Assembly: GCA_031280375.1 (NCBI GenBank)
Contig: JAITGU010000065.1
Location: 1 to 32,582 of the forward strand
Direction of reading: 5' to 3'
DNA length: 32,582 nucleotides
Origin: Candidatus Methanovirga procula
GTDB taxonomy: Archaea; Methanobacteriota; Methanobacteria; Methanobacteriales; Methanobacteriaceae
Shown in pieces: positions 1-8,090 of the stretch. Position 1 is the stretch's first letter, and each line of letters opens with the position of its first letter. The translations under genes and the position numbers were made by a program. The notes beneath the pieces were generated by a model. It saw only the letters and a list, made by a program, of their open reading frames with translations, was not told where the DNA came from and made no database searches.

Positions 1-263
1 TAATTTTAGAGGATGTATTAGATAGGCTATAAGATGAGAATAAAATCGAAACATTTATAAGATAATAAAATTATAGTGTATCATAGAGAATTTCCTGAGG
101 TTAATAGAAATTCTCTAAATATTATTGAGGTACTTATTGGCTAAAACTTTTTATTTCTTTTATTGAAAAATGTTCATGAATAATTTATGATGACCATTTA
201 ATTGTTTATTTAGAAGCATCTATTTTTCACTGAAAATATGCATATTTTAATCGTGTCCCATCC
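1..263. other. Non-coding left edge
   Basis: No gene is supported here. A short open stretch from position 3 to a TAA at 30-32 (ILEDVLDRL) could be the last codons of a gene lying to the left, but it is too short to judge. The rest is AT-rich and has stops in all frames. It contains the hairpin at 85-116 and the end of the minus-strand membrane-protein pseudogene at 264. Confidence 0.5.
85..116. repeat. Hairpin; left half of a 22-bp inverted repeat
   Basis: AGAGAATTT (85-93) and AAATTCTCT (108-116) form a 9-bp stem around a 14-nt loop. In addition, 95-116 is the inverted match of 1781-1802 (21 of 22 positions), so the two sit like terminal inverted repeats on either side of the DUF6056-like pseudogene. 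Both read CTGAGGTTAATAGAAA from the outside inward. Whether this is the edge of a mobile unit or a dispersed intergenic repeat cannot be decided from one copy. Confidence 0.55.
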
Positions 264-1601
264 TCACCGATAATTTTTTACTTTGCGAACTACTAATAGT
301 TTACTTAGCATTAAAAAGTTGATAATTGCCAATAAAAAATTAGGAATTATGAACCATCTATCTGCTGATGCCCATACTGTAGGAGAAAATCCCATTACTG
401 AAACAGAAATAAGGATTAAAAATAATAAAAGTAGTAATATCAGGCTAAACTTCCTTTGGCTGCTTTTATAAATATTATAAACACCAAATAAAACAGAAAT
501 AACTATTAAAAGATAGAAAATTCCACATATCAATAAGGTTTTCAAGTTATTTTCAAAAAACCCAAAATGATTAGCTCCATGAAAAATGAAGTTAGTATAA
601 GATGGCTTAAATAAACTTATTAAAAATAACAAACTAATGATTATCACTGGAATTGAAGCTATTAAAACTGTTTTAACTTTATTTTTCTTAAGAATAGGTG
701 TAAATGCCAAAATACTAAAAAACAGGAATGTAGAAATATCAAAACGTGTTAATAAATTATTTAACAGATTAGTTAAACCGAATGAAGCTTTATTTAAAAG
801 AGAAACAGATTTGTATTCTGGAAACCAAGTCATTATTTCTTTTTCATATCGATTGCTATTCCCAGGTGACAATAAAATATATGCCATACCTAAAATAGAA
901 ATTACAAAGAATATATATGCACATATGGGTATCTGCTTCTTCTTATATTTATAATAAAGAATTACACATAAATAAATTAGTATAAACAAAAGATTAATTA
1001 TTTCATTACTTATTGCAAATAGAATAGAAAAAATTAAAATAATATAAATTAAAACTTTTTTTGCAACTGAATTTTCCTTAAGAACAAAGGAATCTTTATT
1101 TGATATATAATTTTTTAAAATATAAAAATGAAGTAAACAAAAAAAATGGCCAAACATAATTAACTGTTGTTGGTATGTAACCTGCAGAAGATAAACCACT
1201 AAAAACAGCGAAAAAGCTAAATATCATAGAAATAGAGCTTATTAAGTTGAAAGTAAACTTTTTTTTATTTGAAACACCATTTAAATCTTTTTTATAAAAA
1301 TTCCTGGAATTAATACTGCCAAACCTGTTAAAAAAATTGAATCTAAAAATTGCCAAATTATTGGAGGCAATGTTGTTAAATAAACTAAAGTAAAGTCTAT
1401 TATGGTTCTTGAAGACCATTGAAAATATCTTTGCACTGCAAAATTTATGGCTTCTCCTAAGTTAGCAGGGGAAACATCGTGATAAAAAAGGTAATCTCCA
1501 TTTTCATAGGGTAAAAATAAGTGTAGAAGAAATACTCCTAAAAACAACAAAATAAAAGGAATATATGGATAAATTTCACTAAAAATGTTATTTAATCTCA
1601 T
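264..1601 (-). pseudogene. DUF6056-like multi-pass membrane protein, two frameshifts
   Basis: The gene reads leftward from ATG at 1601 to the stop at 264, about 445 codons if repaired. The frame breaks twice at homopolymers. Near 1290 an A-run appears one base short, so the first frame stops at 1281. Near 1110-1150 a T8 or A6 run appears one base long, which restores the first frame. The repaired product has an N-terminal hydrophobic segment, many further membrane segments, a TTVNYVWP stretch, and SPGNSNRY encoded at about 847-870. That combination, with long hydrophobic helices, is what I associate with DUF6056/wzy-like surface polysaccharide membrane proteins; this family call is from memory of motifs and is moderate. 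Function is unknown; a role in cell-surface glycan assembly is inference. The two shifts could be real decay, phase variation at homopolymers, or sequencing errors. It is flanked by inverted repeats at 95-116 and 1781-1802. Confidence 0.6.
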
Positions 1602-1780
1602 TGGAATCTAATGGTCAGTTTTTGAAATAAAAAATGTTCTTTATTAGAGAATGTTGTACAATTATTTCACACAAAAAATAAGGACACACAAGTATTTAAA
1701 TTAAAAATGGAACAAGATGTTTTTTATAAATCTGTATTGTTGGACAGCCTCTTAAAAATATTGAGTTTATAGATTATTTA

Positions 1781-1802
1781 AGAGAGTTTCTATTAACCTC
1801 AG
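1781..1802. repeat. Right half of 22-bp inverted repeat
   Basis: The reverse complement of 1781-1802 matches 95-116 at 21 of 22 bases. It lies about 180 bp upstream of the DUF6056-like start codon, so the pair brackets that gene. A 13-base fragment of the same motif (GAATTTCTATTAA) reappears at 25791-25803 beside the hairpin string that follows ehaH, which argues for a dispersed repeat family. Confidence 0.55.
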
Positions 1803-1902
1803 TTTGTTAATATCTATGAAATTAATATTTGTTAAAAATTCTTTACTTTAAAAACTTTAACTTTTAAATTTAAGAAAATACCAAAAAATTGGAAATTTTT
1901 CT

Positions 1903-2118
1903 AAGTTCCCTTATGGGAACCGAAGATTCGATCTGTGTTGCAAAATCATAGATTTTGCACAGTTAGAAAAAAGTTTTTTATTTTTTTCTTTATTTTAAAA
2001 GTTTTAGCTTTTAAAGTTAGAAAAAAGTTTTTTATTTTTTTCTTTAATTTAAATTTAAAGACCAAGTTAGAAAATTTAAAAACCTAAAATTTTAAAAATA
2101 TTTAGTTTATAGAATCTC
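1903..2118. repeat. Hairpin array; left copy of a long inverted repeat
   Basis: The array starts with a GTTCCC-TTAT-GGGAAC hairpin (1905-1920), a small CGAA-GA-TTCG stem (1921-1930) and a TGCAAAATC-ATA-GATTTTGCA hairpin (1939-1959). Then a 31-nt T-rich unit beginning GTTAGAAAAAAG occurs twice (1962-1992, 2016-2046; period 54), separated by a TTTAAAAG/CTTTTAAA stem. The last part (2041-2118) contains TTTAGTTTATAGAA. The reverse complement of the window's right end (32421-32582) matches this whole stretch apart from the 54-nt duplication, with 4 differences in the first 62 aligned bases. No ORF lies inside, so this looks like a non-autonomous, palindrome-rich intergenic element. Confidence 0.8.
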
Positions 2119-2701
2119 TCTTGAAGATTTAATTTTAAAAGTTGAATATAAAGTTATTGTAACATTCATTTATATATAATTATTATATTACATTTTAATT
2201 ATTATTTTAAGAGTTATTACTTCTTTTATTTATGAAATAAAATCTTTAGAAATTTGACAAAACAATCATAAATAAACCTTTTGATAGAAACATTTAAATA
2301 CTTATAGAATAAAAAATTTGTATAATATTCATTCATGATATTACATTTTTTTAATGTATAGTATTAATTATTAATCACTGAATTTTTAAAAGAATTTCAC
2401 GCTCCTTTGTTTGTTACTTCTAATATTCAATGGTTTATTAGGATTATATTCTTAATTTTAGTTTGTTGGATGTAACTGGAATTGTTTATGATACTTGTTA
2501 ATATTGAATTGAATATATAATCATTTTGGAATCGTAGCTGAAGCTGCAGTATTGTAATTGATATAATGCTCGTTTGTAACTTATTATTATTCATATTCAT
2601 GAATTTTTAATTATTGTTGGGAATTTTCATCGTTGGAATTTTTATTGTAGATAATTTTTAATTATCCATTGAGATAACTTACCCAGTGTAAATAACAATA
2701 T

Positions 2702-2710
2702 TTATATATA
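2702..2710 (+). promoter_or_regulatory. TATA box for the SPOUT methyltransferase gene
   Basis: TTATATATA is centred 26 bp upstream of the ATG at 2732. The usual archaeal TATA-to-start distance of about 25 bp puts the transcript start on or next to the initiation codon. There is no Shine-Dalgarno sequence before that ATG, so a leaderless mRNA is likely. Confidence 0.45.
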
Positions 2711-2731
2711 AATAGTTGTAAAGTATATTAA

Positions 2732-3721
2732 ATGAAAAATGCACAATTATCTGTTTTTTTACCAGATTCATTCTTAACAGAGACTAAAGATTTAAAGCTT
2801 AAAACCTCTAAAATAGGGATTATTGGAAGGGCTTTAGCTATTTTCAATGTAAATAAAGTTGTTATTTATAAGGATACAACTGAAAATCCTTTTTCTAATA
2901 CTAACTCTGATAGAAATAGCTTAAATAGAGATAATTTGAATAGATATAGATTGAGTAGAGATAGTTCTAATGGACATAGTCTTAATAGACATAGTTCGAA
3001 TAGAGATAATTTATATAAGGGTAATTCAGATAAAAACTATTTAAGTAGAAGTGTTTCTGATGGAGAACTTATCTCTAAACTTCTTAGATATATGGATACT
3101 CCCCAGTATCTTAGAAAAAATGTTTTTCCTATTGAATCTGATCTTAAACATGTGGGAATACTTCCTCCATTGCGAACTCCGAATCATCCTACTGGTGAAA
3201 ATTTTGGATTAGGTCAGTATAGGCAGGGATTAACTGTTAAGAGGAATAAGAAGGGAACATTTGTAGATATTGGACTTGATGAATTAGTTTTTTGTAAAGA
3301 ACAACTTACCGTTAATAAAGTTTTTAGTTTTAAAGTTGTTAAAATAGCTAAAGAGATATTAATAACTCCAGATACACCGACTGATCTGTATTGGGGTTAT
3401 GAGACAATATATGCAGAAAAAACTCTGAAAAACAGTTTAAAATTAGTTGATCCAGATTTTATTTTAGTCACAACAAGATATGGTGATAAAGTAAATTCTA
3501 TTTTTGATAATTTAAAACTTAAAGCTATTAATTCTAAAAGTATAGCATTAATATTTGGAGGACCTTATAATGGGATCCCTGAAAATGTTTGTGAAAGTAT
3601 TCGGACTTTCAAATCAGATGTTGTAGAGGTTAATATGGTTCCAAATCAAGGGACAGAGACAGTTAGAACTGAAGAAGCGTTAATTTCAACATTAGCTATT
3701 TTAAATGTAATGTTACAATAA
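2732..3721 (+). CDS. Putative RNA uridine-N3 SPOUT methyltransferase (MTH1 family)
   Basis: This is the 329-aa member of the archaeal family typified by M. thermautotrophicus MTH1: a SPOUT-fold, AdoMet-dependent methyltransferase with an inserted OB-like domain, thought to act on rRNA. Conserved stretches are SVFLPDSFLTETKDLK (7-22), YMDTPQYLR then VFP (about 120-133), GILPPLRTPNHPTGEN, YRQGLTVKR, the SPOUT-side LIFGGPYNGIP, and the C-terminal QGTETVRTEEA. Its place just before rpl3 is the usual one. The family is normally about 260-270 aa; the excess is a hydrophilic insert at residues 53-107 made of tandem pentapeptides (see 2918-3052). The ATG at 2732 gives the conserved N-terminus and has no SD, fitting a leaderless message. 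The family assignment is secure; the exact RNA target is unknown. Confidence 0.9.
   Translation: MKNAQLSVFLPDSFLTETKDLKLKTSKIGIIGRALAIFNVNKVVIYKDTTENPFSNTNSDRNSLNRDNLNRYRLSRDSSNGHSLNRHSSNRDNLYKGNSDKNYLSRSVSDGELISKLLRYMDTPQYLRKNVFPIESDLKHVGILPPLRTPNHPTGENFGLGQYRQGLTVKRNKKGTFVDIGLDELVFCKEQLTVNKVFSFKVVKIAKEILITPDTPTDLYWGYETIYAEKTLKNSLKLVDPDFILVTTRYGDKVNSIFDNLKLKAINSKSIALIFGGPYNGIPENVCESIRTFKSDVVEVNMVPNQGTETVRTEEALISTLAILNVMLQ
2918..3052 (+). repeat. Nine degenerate 15-nt tandem repeats in the methyltransferase gene
   Basis: Residues 63-107 divide into nine 5-residue units: SLNRD, NLNRY, RLSRD, SSNGH, SLNRH, SSNRD, NLYKG, NSDKN, YLSRS. The DNA consensus is near AGT-TTA-AAT-AGA-GAT. The units keep the reading frame because the period is a multiple of three. 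They fall in a loop between the first SPOUT strand (VVIYKD) and the conserved YMDTPQYLR segment. Confidence 0.85.
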
Positions 3722-4249
3722 CCAACAGTGAAAATTAAGATTTGTTAAAGATTAAACTTATTAAAAGTTAGATTTATTAAAATGTAAATTATTTTATTAG
3801 ATATATTGGATGAATCTAATATCTGATGAGATTATATAAAAATTTATACTTTCTAAGAATTCAACTTCCAAAAATTTACTTTCAATTTAGAAAGATTTAT
3901 ATATTTAAAAGATTAAATTGGGATGTTCTTTCTGAAAATTTAATTGTTATAAATAAAGGCATAATATTATTTATGGAAGTAATGAATTTGTCATGATAAT
4001 AGTTGTTTGTACAACTAATCGTTGTTTATATAACATAACCTTTGTATAATAGAATTTTATAGATGTTACGATGGATTTTTAGATTAATTTATAAATCATA
4101 TAGATTTATATTGTTGTAGAATTGTAAATATTAGGCTAACATAAACTAATAGTGTTTAATTAAGCTATATTTCAGATTTATATTTAATTATGTATAATAT
4201 GTTAAAATAATCGTTTAAGGATGTTTTTTAAAATTGAGGAGGTAAATGA
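3722..4249. other. 528-bp promoter region of the rpl3 operon
   Basis: No gene is seen. An imperfect hairpin at 3797-3826 (TTAGATAT... against ATATCTGA) lies 76 bp after the methyltransferase stop and may help end that transcript. A 6-bp stem AGTTGT-TTGT-ACAACT sits at 4001-4016. A TATA-like TTTATATTTA at 4177-4186 would start transcription near 4210, giving about 40 nt of leader with a strong SD (GAGGAGGT) before rpl3. Confidence 0.4.
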
Positions 4250-5260
4250 ATGACAAGACATCGTCAACCAAGAAAAGGATCTGTTGCTTATAGTCCACGA
4301 AAAAGGGCTGCTAAAGAGACACCAAGAATTAAATCTTGGGCACAAAATGATCAACCAAAAGTTCTGGGTTTTGCAGGTTATAAAGTTGGCATGACTCATT
4401 TGATGATAGTGGATAATGAAAAGAACTCACCTACTGAAGGAATGGAAATATCCACTGCTGTAACTGTTTTAGAAGTGCCACCTGTTGTTGTAATGGGTGT
4501 AAGAGCTTATGAGAAAGATACTAAAGGGCTAAAAGTTATAACTGAAGTAATAGCTGATGATTTGGATGAGACTCTTTCAAGGAAAATATCACTTCCTAAG
4601 AGTTACAATAAATCTGAAGCGATTGAAAAGATTAAAGGTGTTTTGGATTATACGGCTGAAGTGAAAATTTTAGTACACACTAATCCCAAACTAACAAGTG
4701 TGCCTAAGAAAAAACCTGAAATATTTGAATGTGGAATTGGCGGAAAAACCGTAGAAGAGAAATTGAATACAGGTATAGAATTATTAGGTAAGGAAGTTAG
4801 GGCAAAAGATGTTTTCTCAGAAGGTCAAGTTGTTGATTCAATTGCTGTTACTAAAGGTAAAGGGTTTCAAGGACCTGTTAAAAGGTTTGGAGTTAGAATT
4901 CAATATGGGAAGGCAGCAAGATCCAGTAAAGCAAGGCATGTTGGTTCAATAGGACCGTGGTCTCCTTCAAGGACTATGTGGACTGTTGCACAGGCAGGTC
5001 AAATGGGATACCATAAGAGAACAGAGTTCAACAAAAAAATTTTGAAAATTGGTGATGCTTCTCAAGTAAATGAAGTAAATCCTGACGGAGGATTTATTAA
5101 ATATGGTCTTCTTAAGAATGATTTTGTTTTAGTTAAAGGTTCTCTTCCAGGACCAAGTAAAAGACTGGTCGTCCTTAGAGAAGCTATAAGATACAATGGT
5201 AAATTAAATGAAGCACCTCAAATAAATTATATTAGTACAAAATCTAAACAAGGTGTTTAA
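4250..5260 (+). CDS. rpl3: 50S ribosomal protein L3 (uL3)
   Basis: The 336-aa product is a full-length archaeal/eukaryotic-type uL3, which folds early onto 23S rRNA and reaches the peptidyl-transferase centre. The N-terminus TRHRQPRKGSVAYSPRKRA and the segment GFAGYKVGMTH are typical, as is KGKGFQGPVKRFG followed by the GSIGPWSPSRT stretch and QMGYHKRTE. GAGGAGGT ahead of ATG 4250 is one of the best SDs in the window. It is the first gene of the ribosomal operon proper. The last 18 bp and the stop codon are tandemly duplicated (5241-5282), so a second, unused stop follows. Confidence 0.97.
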   Translation: MTRHRQPRKGSVAYSPRKRAAKETPRIKSWAQNDQPKVLGFAGYKVGMTHLMIVDNEKNSPTEGMEISTAVTVLEVPPVVVMGVRAYEKDTKGLKVITEVIADDLDETLSRKISLPKSYNKSEAIEKIKGVLDYTAEVKILVHTNPKLTSVPKKKPEIFECGIGGKTVEEKLNTGIELLGKEVRAKDVFSEGQVVDSIAVTKGKGFQGPVKRFGVRIQYGKAARSSKARHVGSIGPWSPSRTMWTVAQAGQMGYHKRTEFNKKILKIGDASQVNEVNPDGGFIKYGLLKNDFVLVKGSLPGPSKRLVVLREAIRYNGKLNEAPQINYISTKSKQGV

Positions 5261-5282
5261 TAATCTAAACAAAGTGTTTAGT
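5241..5282 (+). repeat. 21-bp tandem duplication across the rpl3 stop codon
   Basis: AATCTAAACAAGGTGTTTAA at 5241-5260 is followed by a near-identical copy from 5262 (period 21). The first copy encodes the L3 C-terminus (SKQGV, stop). The second would encode SKQSV and another stop but lies after the real stop, between rpl3 and rpl4. Confidence 0.85.
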
Positions 5283-5303
5283 TAATATTATAAATGTGAT
5301 AAA

Positions 5304-6068
5304 ATGAAAGTTAATGTTTATTCTATTGAAGGTGAAATTAAAGGAGAAATTGATTTACCTACTATTTTTAGTGAAGAGTTTAGACCAGATCTTATAAAAA
5401 GAGCGGTTATTTCTTCACAGACAGCGAGGATACAACCATGGGGTTCTGATCCTATGGCAGGTAAAAGGACAACTGCTAAATCCTGGGGTTCTGGTAGAGG
5501 GGCAGCTATGGTTCCAAGAATAAAAAATGGATCAAAAGCAGCATTTATTCCTCAAGCTGTAGGTGGTAGAAAAGCACATCCACCGAGACCTCAGAAGAAA
5601 TATAAAGAAAAAATTAATATTAAAGAAAGAAGGTTTGCCATAAGATCAGCTATTGCTGCAACTACAAATTCTGAACTTGTTGAAAATAGAGGACATAAAA
5701 TAGAAAATGTAGAACAAATACCTTTAGTTGTTGAGGATGAATTAGCTACTATTAAAAGGACTAAGGATACTCGTGAAATATTTCAGAAGTTAGGCATATA
5801 TACTGATGTAGAAAGAGCTAAAAAAGGTAGACACATTAAGGCTGGTAAAGGCAAAATGAGAGGAAGAAAATATAGGAATCCTAAAGGACCTTTAATAGTT
5901 GTGGCTGAAGATAAAGGTATAGGGCTTGGTGGAAGAAATCATGCTGGAGTTGATGTTGTGTCTGCTCGAAATTTAAATGCTGAGCTATTGGCACCTGGTA
6001 CTCAACCAGGAAGATTAACAGTCTTTACTTCTTCTGCAGTAGAGCAATTAGGAGGTTTATTCCAATAA
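5304..6068 (+). CDS. rpl4: 50S ribosomal protein L4 (uL4)
   Basis: The product is 254 aa, the normal size for archaeal uL4 (eukaryotic L4/L1 type). The protein binds 23S rRNA domain I and its long loop lines the exit tunnel. That loop is visible as the Gly/Arg-rich TTAKSWGSGRGAAMVPRIKNG (split here: TTAKSWGSGRG, AAMVPRIKNG) near residues 52-72. The C-terminal half has GKGKMRGRKYRNPKGPL and the closing TQPGRLTVFTSSAVEQLGG. Only a weak GTGAT lies before ATG 5304. It is 43 bp after rpl3; rpl23 follows after 111 bp. Confidence 0.97.
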   Translation: MKVNVYSIEGEIKGEIDLPTIFSEEFRPDLIKRAVISSQTARIQPWGSDPMAGKRTTAKSWGSGRGAAMVPRIKNGSKAAFIPQAVGGRKAHPPRPQKKYKEKINIKERRFAIRSAIAATTNSELVENRGHKIENVEQIPLVVEDELATIKRTKDTREIFQKLGIYTDVERAKKGRHIKAGKGKMRGRKYRNPKGPLIVVAEDKGIGLGGRNHAGVDVVSARNLNAELLAPGTQPGRLTVFTSSAVEQLGGLFQ

Positions 6069-6074
6069 CGATTG

Positions 6075-6100
6075 CACAGTGCTTTCACACAGTGCTTTTT
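6075..6100 (+). repeat. 13-bp tandem duplication just after the rpl4 stop
   Basis: CACAGTGCTTT occurs at 6075-6085 and again at 6088-6098 (period 13), 7 bp after the rpl4 TAA. With its T-run it could also affect transcript processing, but no strong stem is formed. Confidence 0.7.
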
Positions 6101-6179
6101 AGCTATTAAATTAGTTAAGCTGTTATTGAGTTTTTGTCTTAACAGTGTTTTTGGATAATTGTTACTAAAAGGTGAAGTT

Positions 6180-6440
6180 ATGGATTCATATTCAATCATG
6201 GTTAGACCTCATGTTACAGAAAAAACAATGAATCTAATCGACAAAAATAATGAAATTGCTTTTGTTGTTTTAAGAGAGAGTAATAAGAAAGAGATTAGAA
6301 AAGCTTTTAAACAGATGTTTGAAGAAGAAATTGAAAGTGTTAATACACATATAAATTCTAAAGGTTTAAAGATAGCTTTTATTAAACTTTCTGAGGAAGG
6401 CAAGGCAGAAGATATTGCTGTTAGAATGGGAGTATTCTAA
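6180..6440 (+). CDS. rpl23: 50S ribosomal protein L23 (uL23)
   Basis: The 86-aa archaeal uL23 sits at the tunnel exit and forms the docking site for SRP and nascent-chain factors. The N-terminus MDSYSIMVRPHVTEKTM and the NKKEIRKAFKQMF helix are diagnostic. The longer open frame begins 21 bp upstream, but AAAGGTGA ends 4-5 nt before ATG 6180 and the family starts at this Met, so that start is chosen. Confidence 0.95.
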   Translation: MDSYSIMVRPHVTEKTMNLIDKNNEIAFVVLRESNKKEIRKAFKQMFEEEIESVNTHINSKGLKIAFIKLSEEGKAEDIAVRMGVF

Positions 6441-6454
6441 TTGGAGGATTTTTC

Positions 6455-7180
6455 ATGGGAAAATGTTTAATACATCAAAGAAGAGGTAGAGGAACACCAC
6501 GGTATCGTAGTGCTTCTCATCGTTTTAGAGACAAGATAAAATATCGGATATATGATGAAATAGAAAGAGAAGGAGCTTTAAAAGGTAAGGTTGAAGCTAT
6601 TGTTCATGATCCTGGGAGAACTGCACCTCTTGCAGACATTAAATTTGAAAATGGTGAGAAAAGATATATATTGGCTCCAGAAAATATTCAAGTTGATGAT
6701 GATGTAGAATGTGGTGTTTCAGCTTCAATAAATTTAGGTAATACACTACCTTTAAGTGAAATTCCAGAGGGAACTCCAATATACAATATTGAAAATGTAC
6801 CTGGGGATGGAGGACGTTTTGTCAGATCTTCAGGGACTTATGCTTCTTTAATTACTCGTGATTCTGAGAAGGCTGTTGTTGATTTGCCTTCAGGTGAATT
6901 AAAATCCTTTAACCTTAATTGTAGGGCCACTATTGGCGTAGTTGCAGGTGGAGGAAGAAAAGAAAAACCATTCCTTAAAGCAGGAGCAAGATGGCACGCT
7001 TTTAAAGCTAAAGGTAAAGTTCCAATGACTGTTAGGGGAGTAGCTATGAATGCGGTTGACCACCCTCATGGTGGAGGAAATAGACAGCATCCTGGACGAC
7101 CAACAACCGTTTCAAGGCATACACCTCCAGGAAGAAAGGTAGGATCTATTGCAGCTAAAAGGACTGGAAAAAGGAGATAA
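6455..7180 (+). CDS. rpl2: 50S ribosomal protein L2 (uL2)
   Basis: The 241-aa product is full length. uL2 binds 23S rRNA beside the peptidyl-transferase centre and bridges the subunits. The archaeal N-terminus GKCLIHQRRGRGTPRYRSAS is clear, and the most conserved element, VDHPHGGGNRQHPGRP, lies at about residues 201-216 with the functionally important His in it. SD TTGGAGGAT precedes ATG 6455, 14 bp after rpl23. Confidence 0.97.
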   Translation: MGKCLIHQRRGRGTPRYRSASHRFRDKIKYRIYDEIEREGALKGKVEAIVHDPGRTAPLADIKFENGEKRYILAPENIQVDDDVECGVSASINLGNTLPLSEIPEGTPIYNIENVPGDGGRFVRSSGTYASLITRDSEKAVVDLPSGELKSFNLNCRATIGVVAGGGRKEKPFLKAGARWHAFKAKGKVPMTVRGVAMNAVDHPHGGGNRQHPGRPTTVSRHTPPGRKVGSIAAKRTGKRR

Positions 7181-7195
7181 TTAGGAGGTGACTTA

Positions 7196-7606
7196 TTGGC
7201 AAGGAAAATATTTAAATATAAAGGTTATAAATTAGAAGAACTTCAAAAAATGTCTTTAGATGAATTAGCTGAATTATTACCTGCAAGACAAAGAAGATCT
7301 TTAAAAAGAGGATTTTTACCAAGGCAACAAAATGTTCTTGATAAAATGAAGAAATTAAGTAAAAATCAGACGAAAGGTGGAAAACCTATAGTTATAAAAA
7401 CTCATTGTAGAGATATGATTGTACTTCCAGAGATGATAGGTACAACTTTTGGAATATATAATGGTAAAGAGTTTGTTCAGGTTACTTTTACTTCAGAAAT
7501 GATTGGATCTTATTTTGGAGAATTTGCACCTACGAGAGCAAGAGTTCAGCATGGTGATCCAGGAATGGGAGCTACAAGGTCTTCAATGTTTGTACCTCTT
7601 AAATAG
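7196..7606 (+). CDS. rps19: 30S ribosomal protein S19 (uS19)
   Basis: The 136-aa archaeal uS19 has an N-terminal extension compared with bacteria ([14 protein letters not shown], then [13 protein letters not shown]), then the core [15 protein letters not shown] and the end [16 protein letters not shown], a motif shared with eukaryotic S15. The protein sits in the small-subunit head near the A-site. The start is TTG at 7196, supported by AGGAGGTGA 5 nt upstream; no better ATG exists. Confidence 0.96.
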   Translation: MARKIFKYKGYKLEELQKMSLDELAELLPARQRRSLKRGFLPRQQNVLDKMKKLSKNQTKGGKPIVIKTHCRDMIVLPEMIGTTFGIYNGKEFVQVTFTSEMIGSYFGEFAPTRARVQHGDPGMGATRSSMFVPLK

Positions 7607-7622
7607 AATAGGAGATTAAATA

Positions 7623-8090
7623 ATGGGAAATAAATATGCTTATAATGGAGCCGATAATTCTAAGATAGCTCGTGCAATGGCAAAAACTCTTAAAATTTCT
7701 CCTAAACATTCTGTTGAGATTTGTAGAGAAATAAGAGGAATGAAACTTAGTAAAGCTAAAACTTATTTAGCGGATGTTATTGAGATGAAGAAGGCAGTAC
7801 CTTTTAAAAGACATAATAAGAAAGTTGGGCATAGGAAAGGCTTAAAAGGATGGGCTGCTGGAAGGTATCCTATTAAGGCTTCTAAAGCAATATTAAAAGT
7901 TTTAGAAAATGCTGAGGCAAATGCTGAATCCAAGGGATTAAATACTGAAAACTTATTCATTGAACATATCTCAAGTCATAGAGGAATGGTTATTAGAGGG
8001 TTCATTCCAAGAGCTTTTGGAAGATCAACAGCATTTAATACACCAACAACTCATATTCAAGTGGTTGTAATGGAGGAACAGGATGATTGA
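7623..8090 (+). CDS. rpl22: 50S ribosomal protein L22 (uL22)
   Basis: The 155-aa archaeal uL22 (L17e type) has an extended beta-loop that reaches into the exit tunnel. [25 protein letters not shown] and the C-terminal [20 protein letters not shown] are family hallmarks. SD is TAGGAGAT. The last 8 bp overlap rps3, consistent with translational coupling. Confidence 0.96.
   Translation: MGNKYAYNGADNSKIARAMAKTLKISPKHSVEICREIRGMKLSKAKTYLADVIEMKKAVPFKRHNKKVGHRKGLKGWAAGRYPIKASKAILKVLENAEANAESKGLNTENLFIEHISSHRGMVIRGFIPRAFGRSTAFNTPTTHIQVVVMEEQDD

Larger units (their letters stand above)
1602..2731. other. 1.1-kb gene-free, repeat-rich region
   Basis: No coding sequence is supported on either strand. 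The stretch holds, in order: a possible minus-strand TATA-like element near 1694-1701 for the membrane protein; the inverted repeat half at 1781-1802; a direct repeat AAAAATATT(G/T)AGTTTATAGA at 1754-1773 and 2094-2113; the hairpin array at 1903-2118; and about 600 bp of plain AT-rich DNA ending in the TATA element of the SPOUT methyltransferase gene. Confidence 0.6.

Noticed and set aside
283-954. Plus-strand open frames opposite the membrane-protein pseudogene
   Set aside because: They are antisense shadows of the DUF6056-like gene, with no SD and no protein-like pattern.
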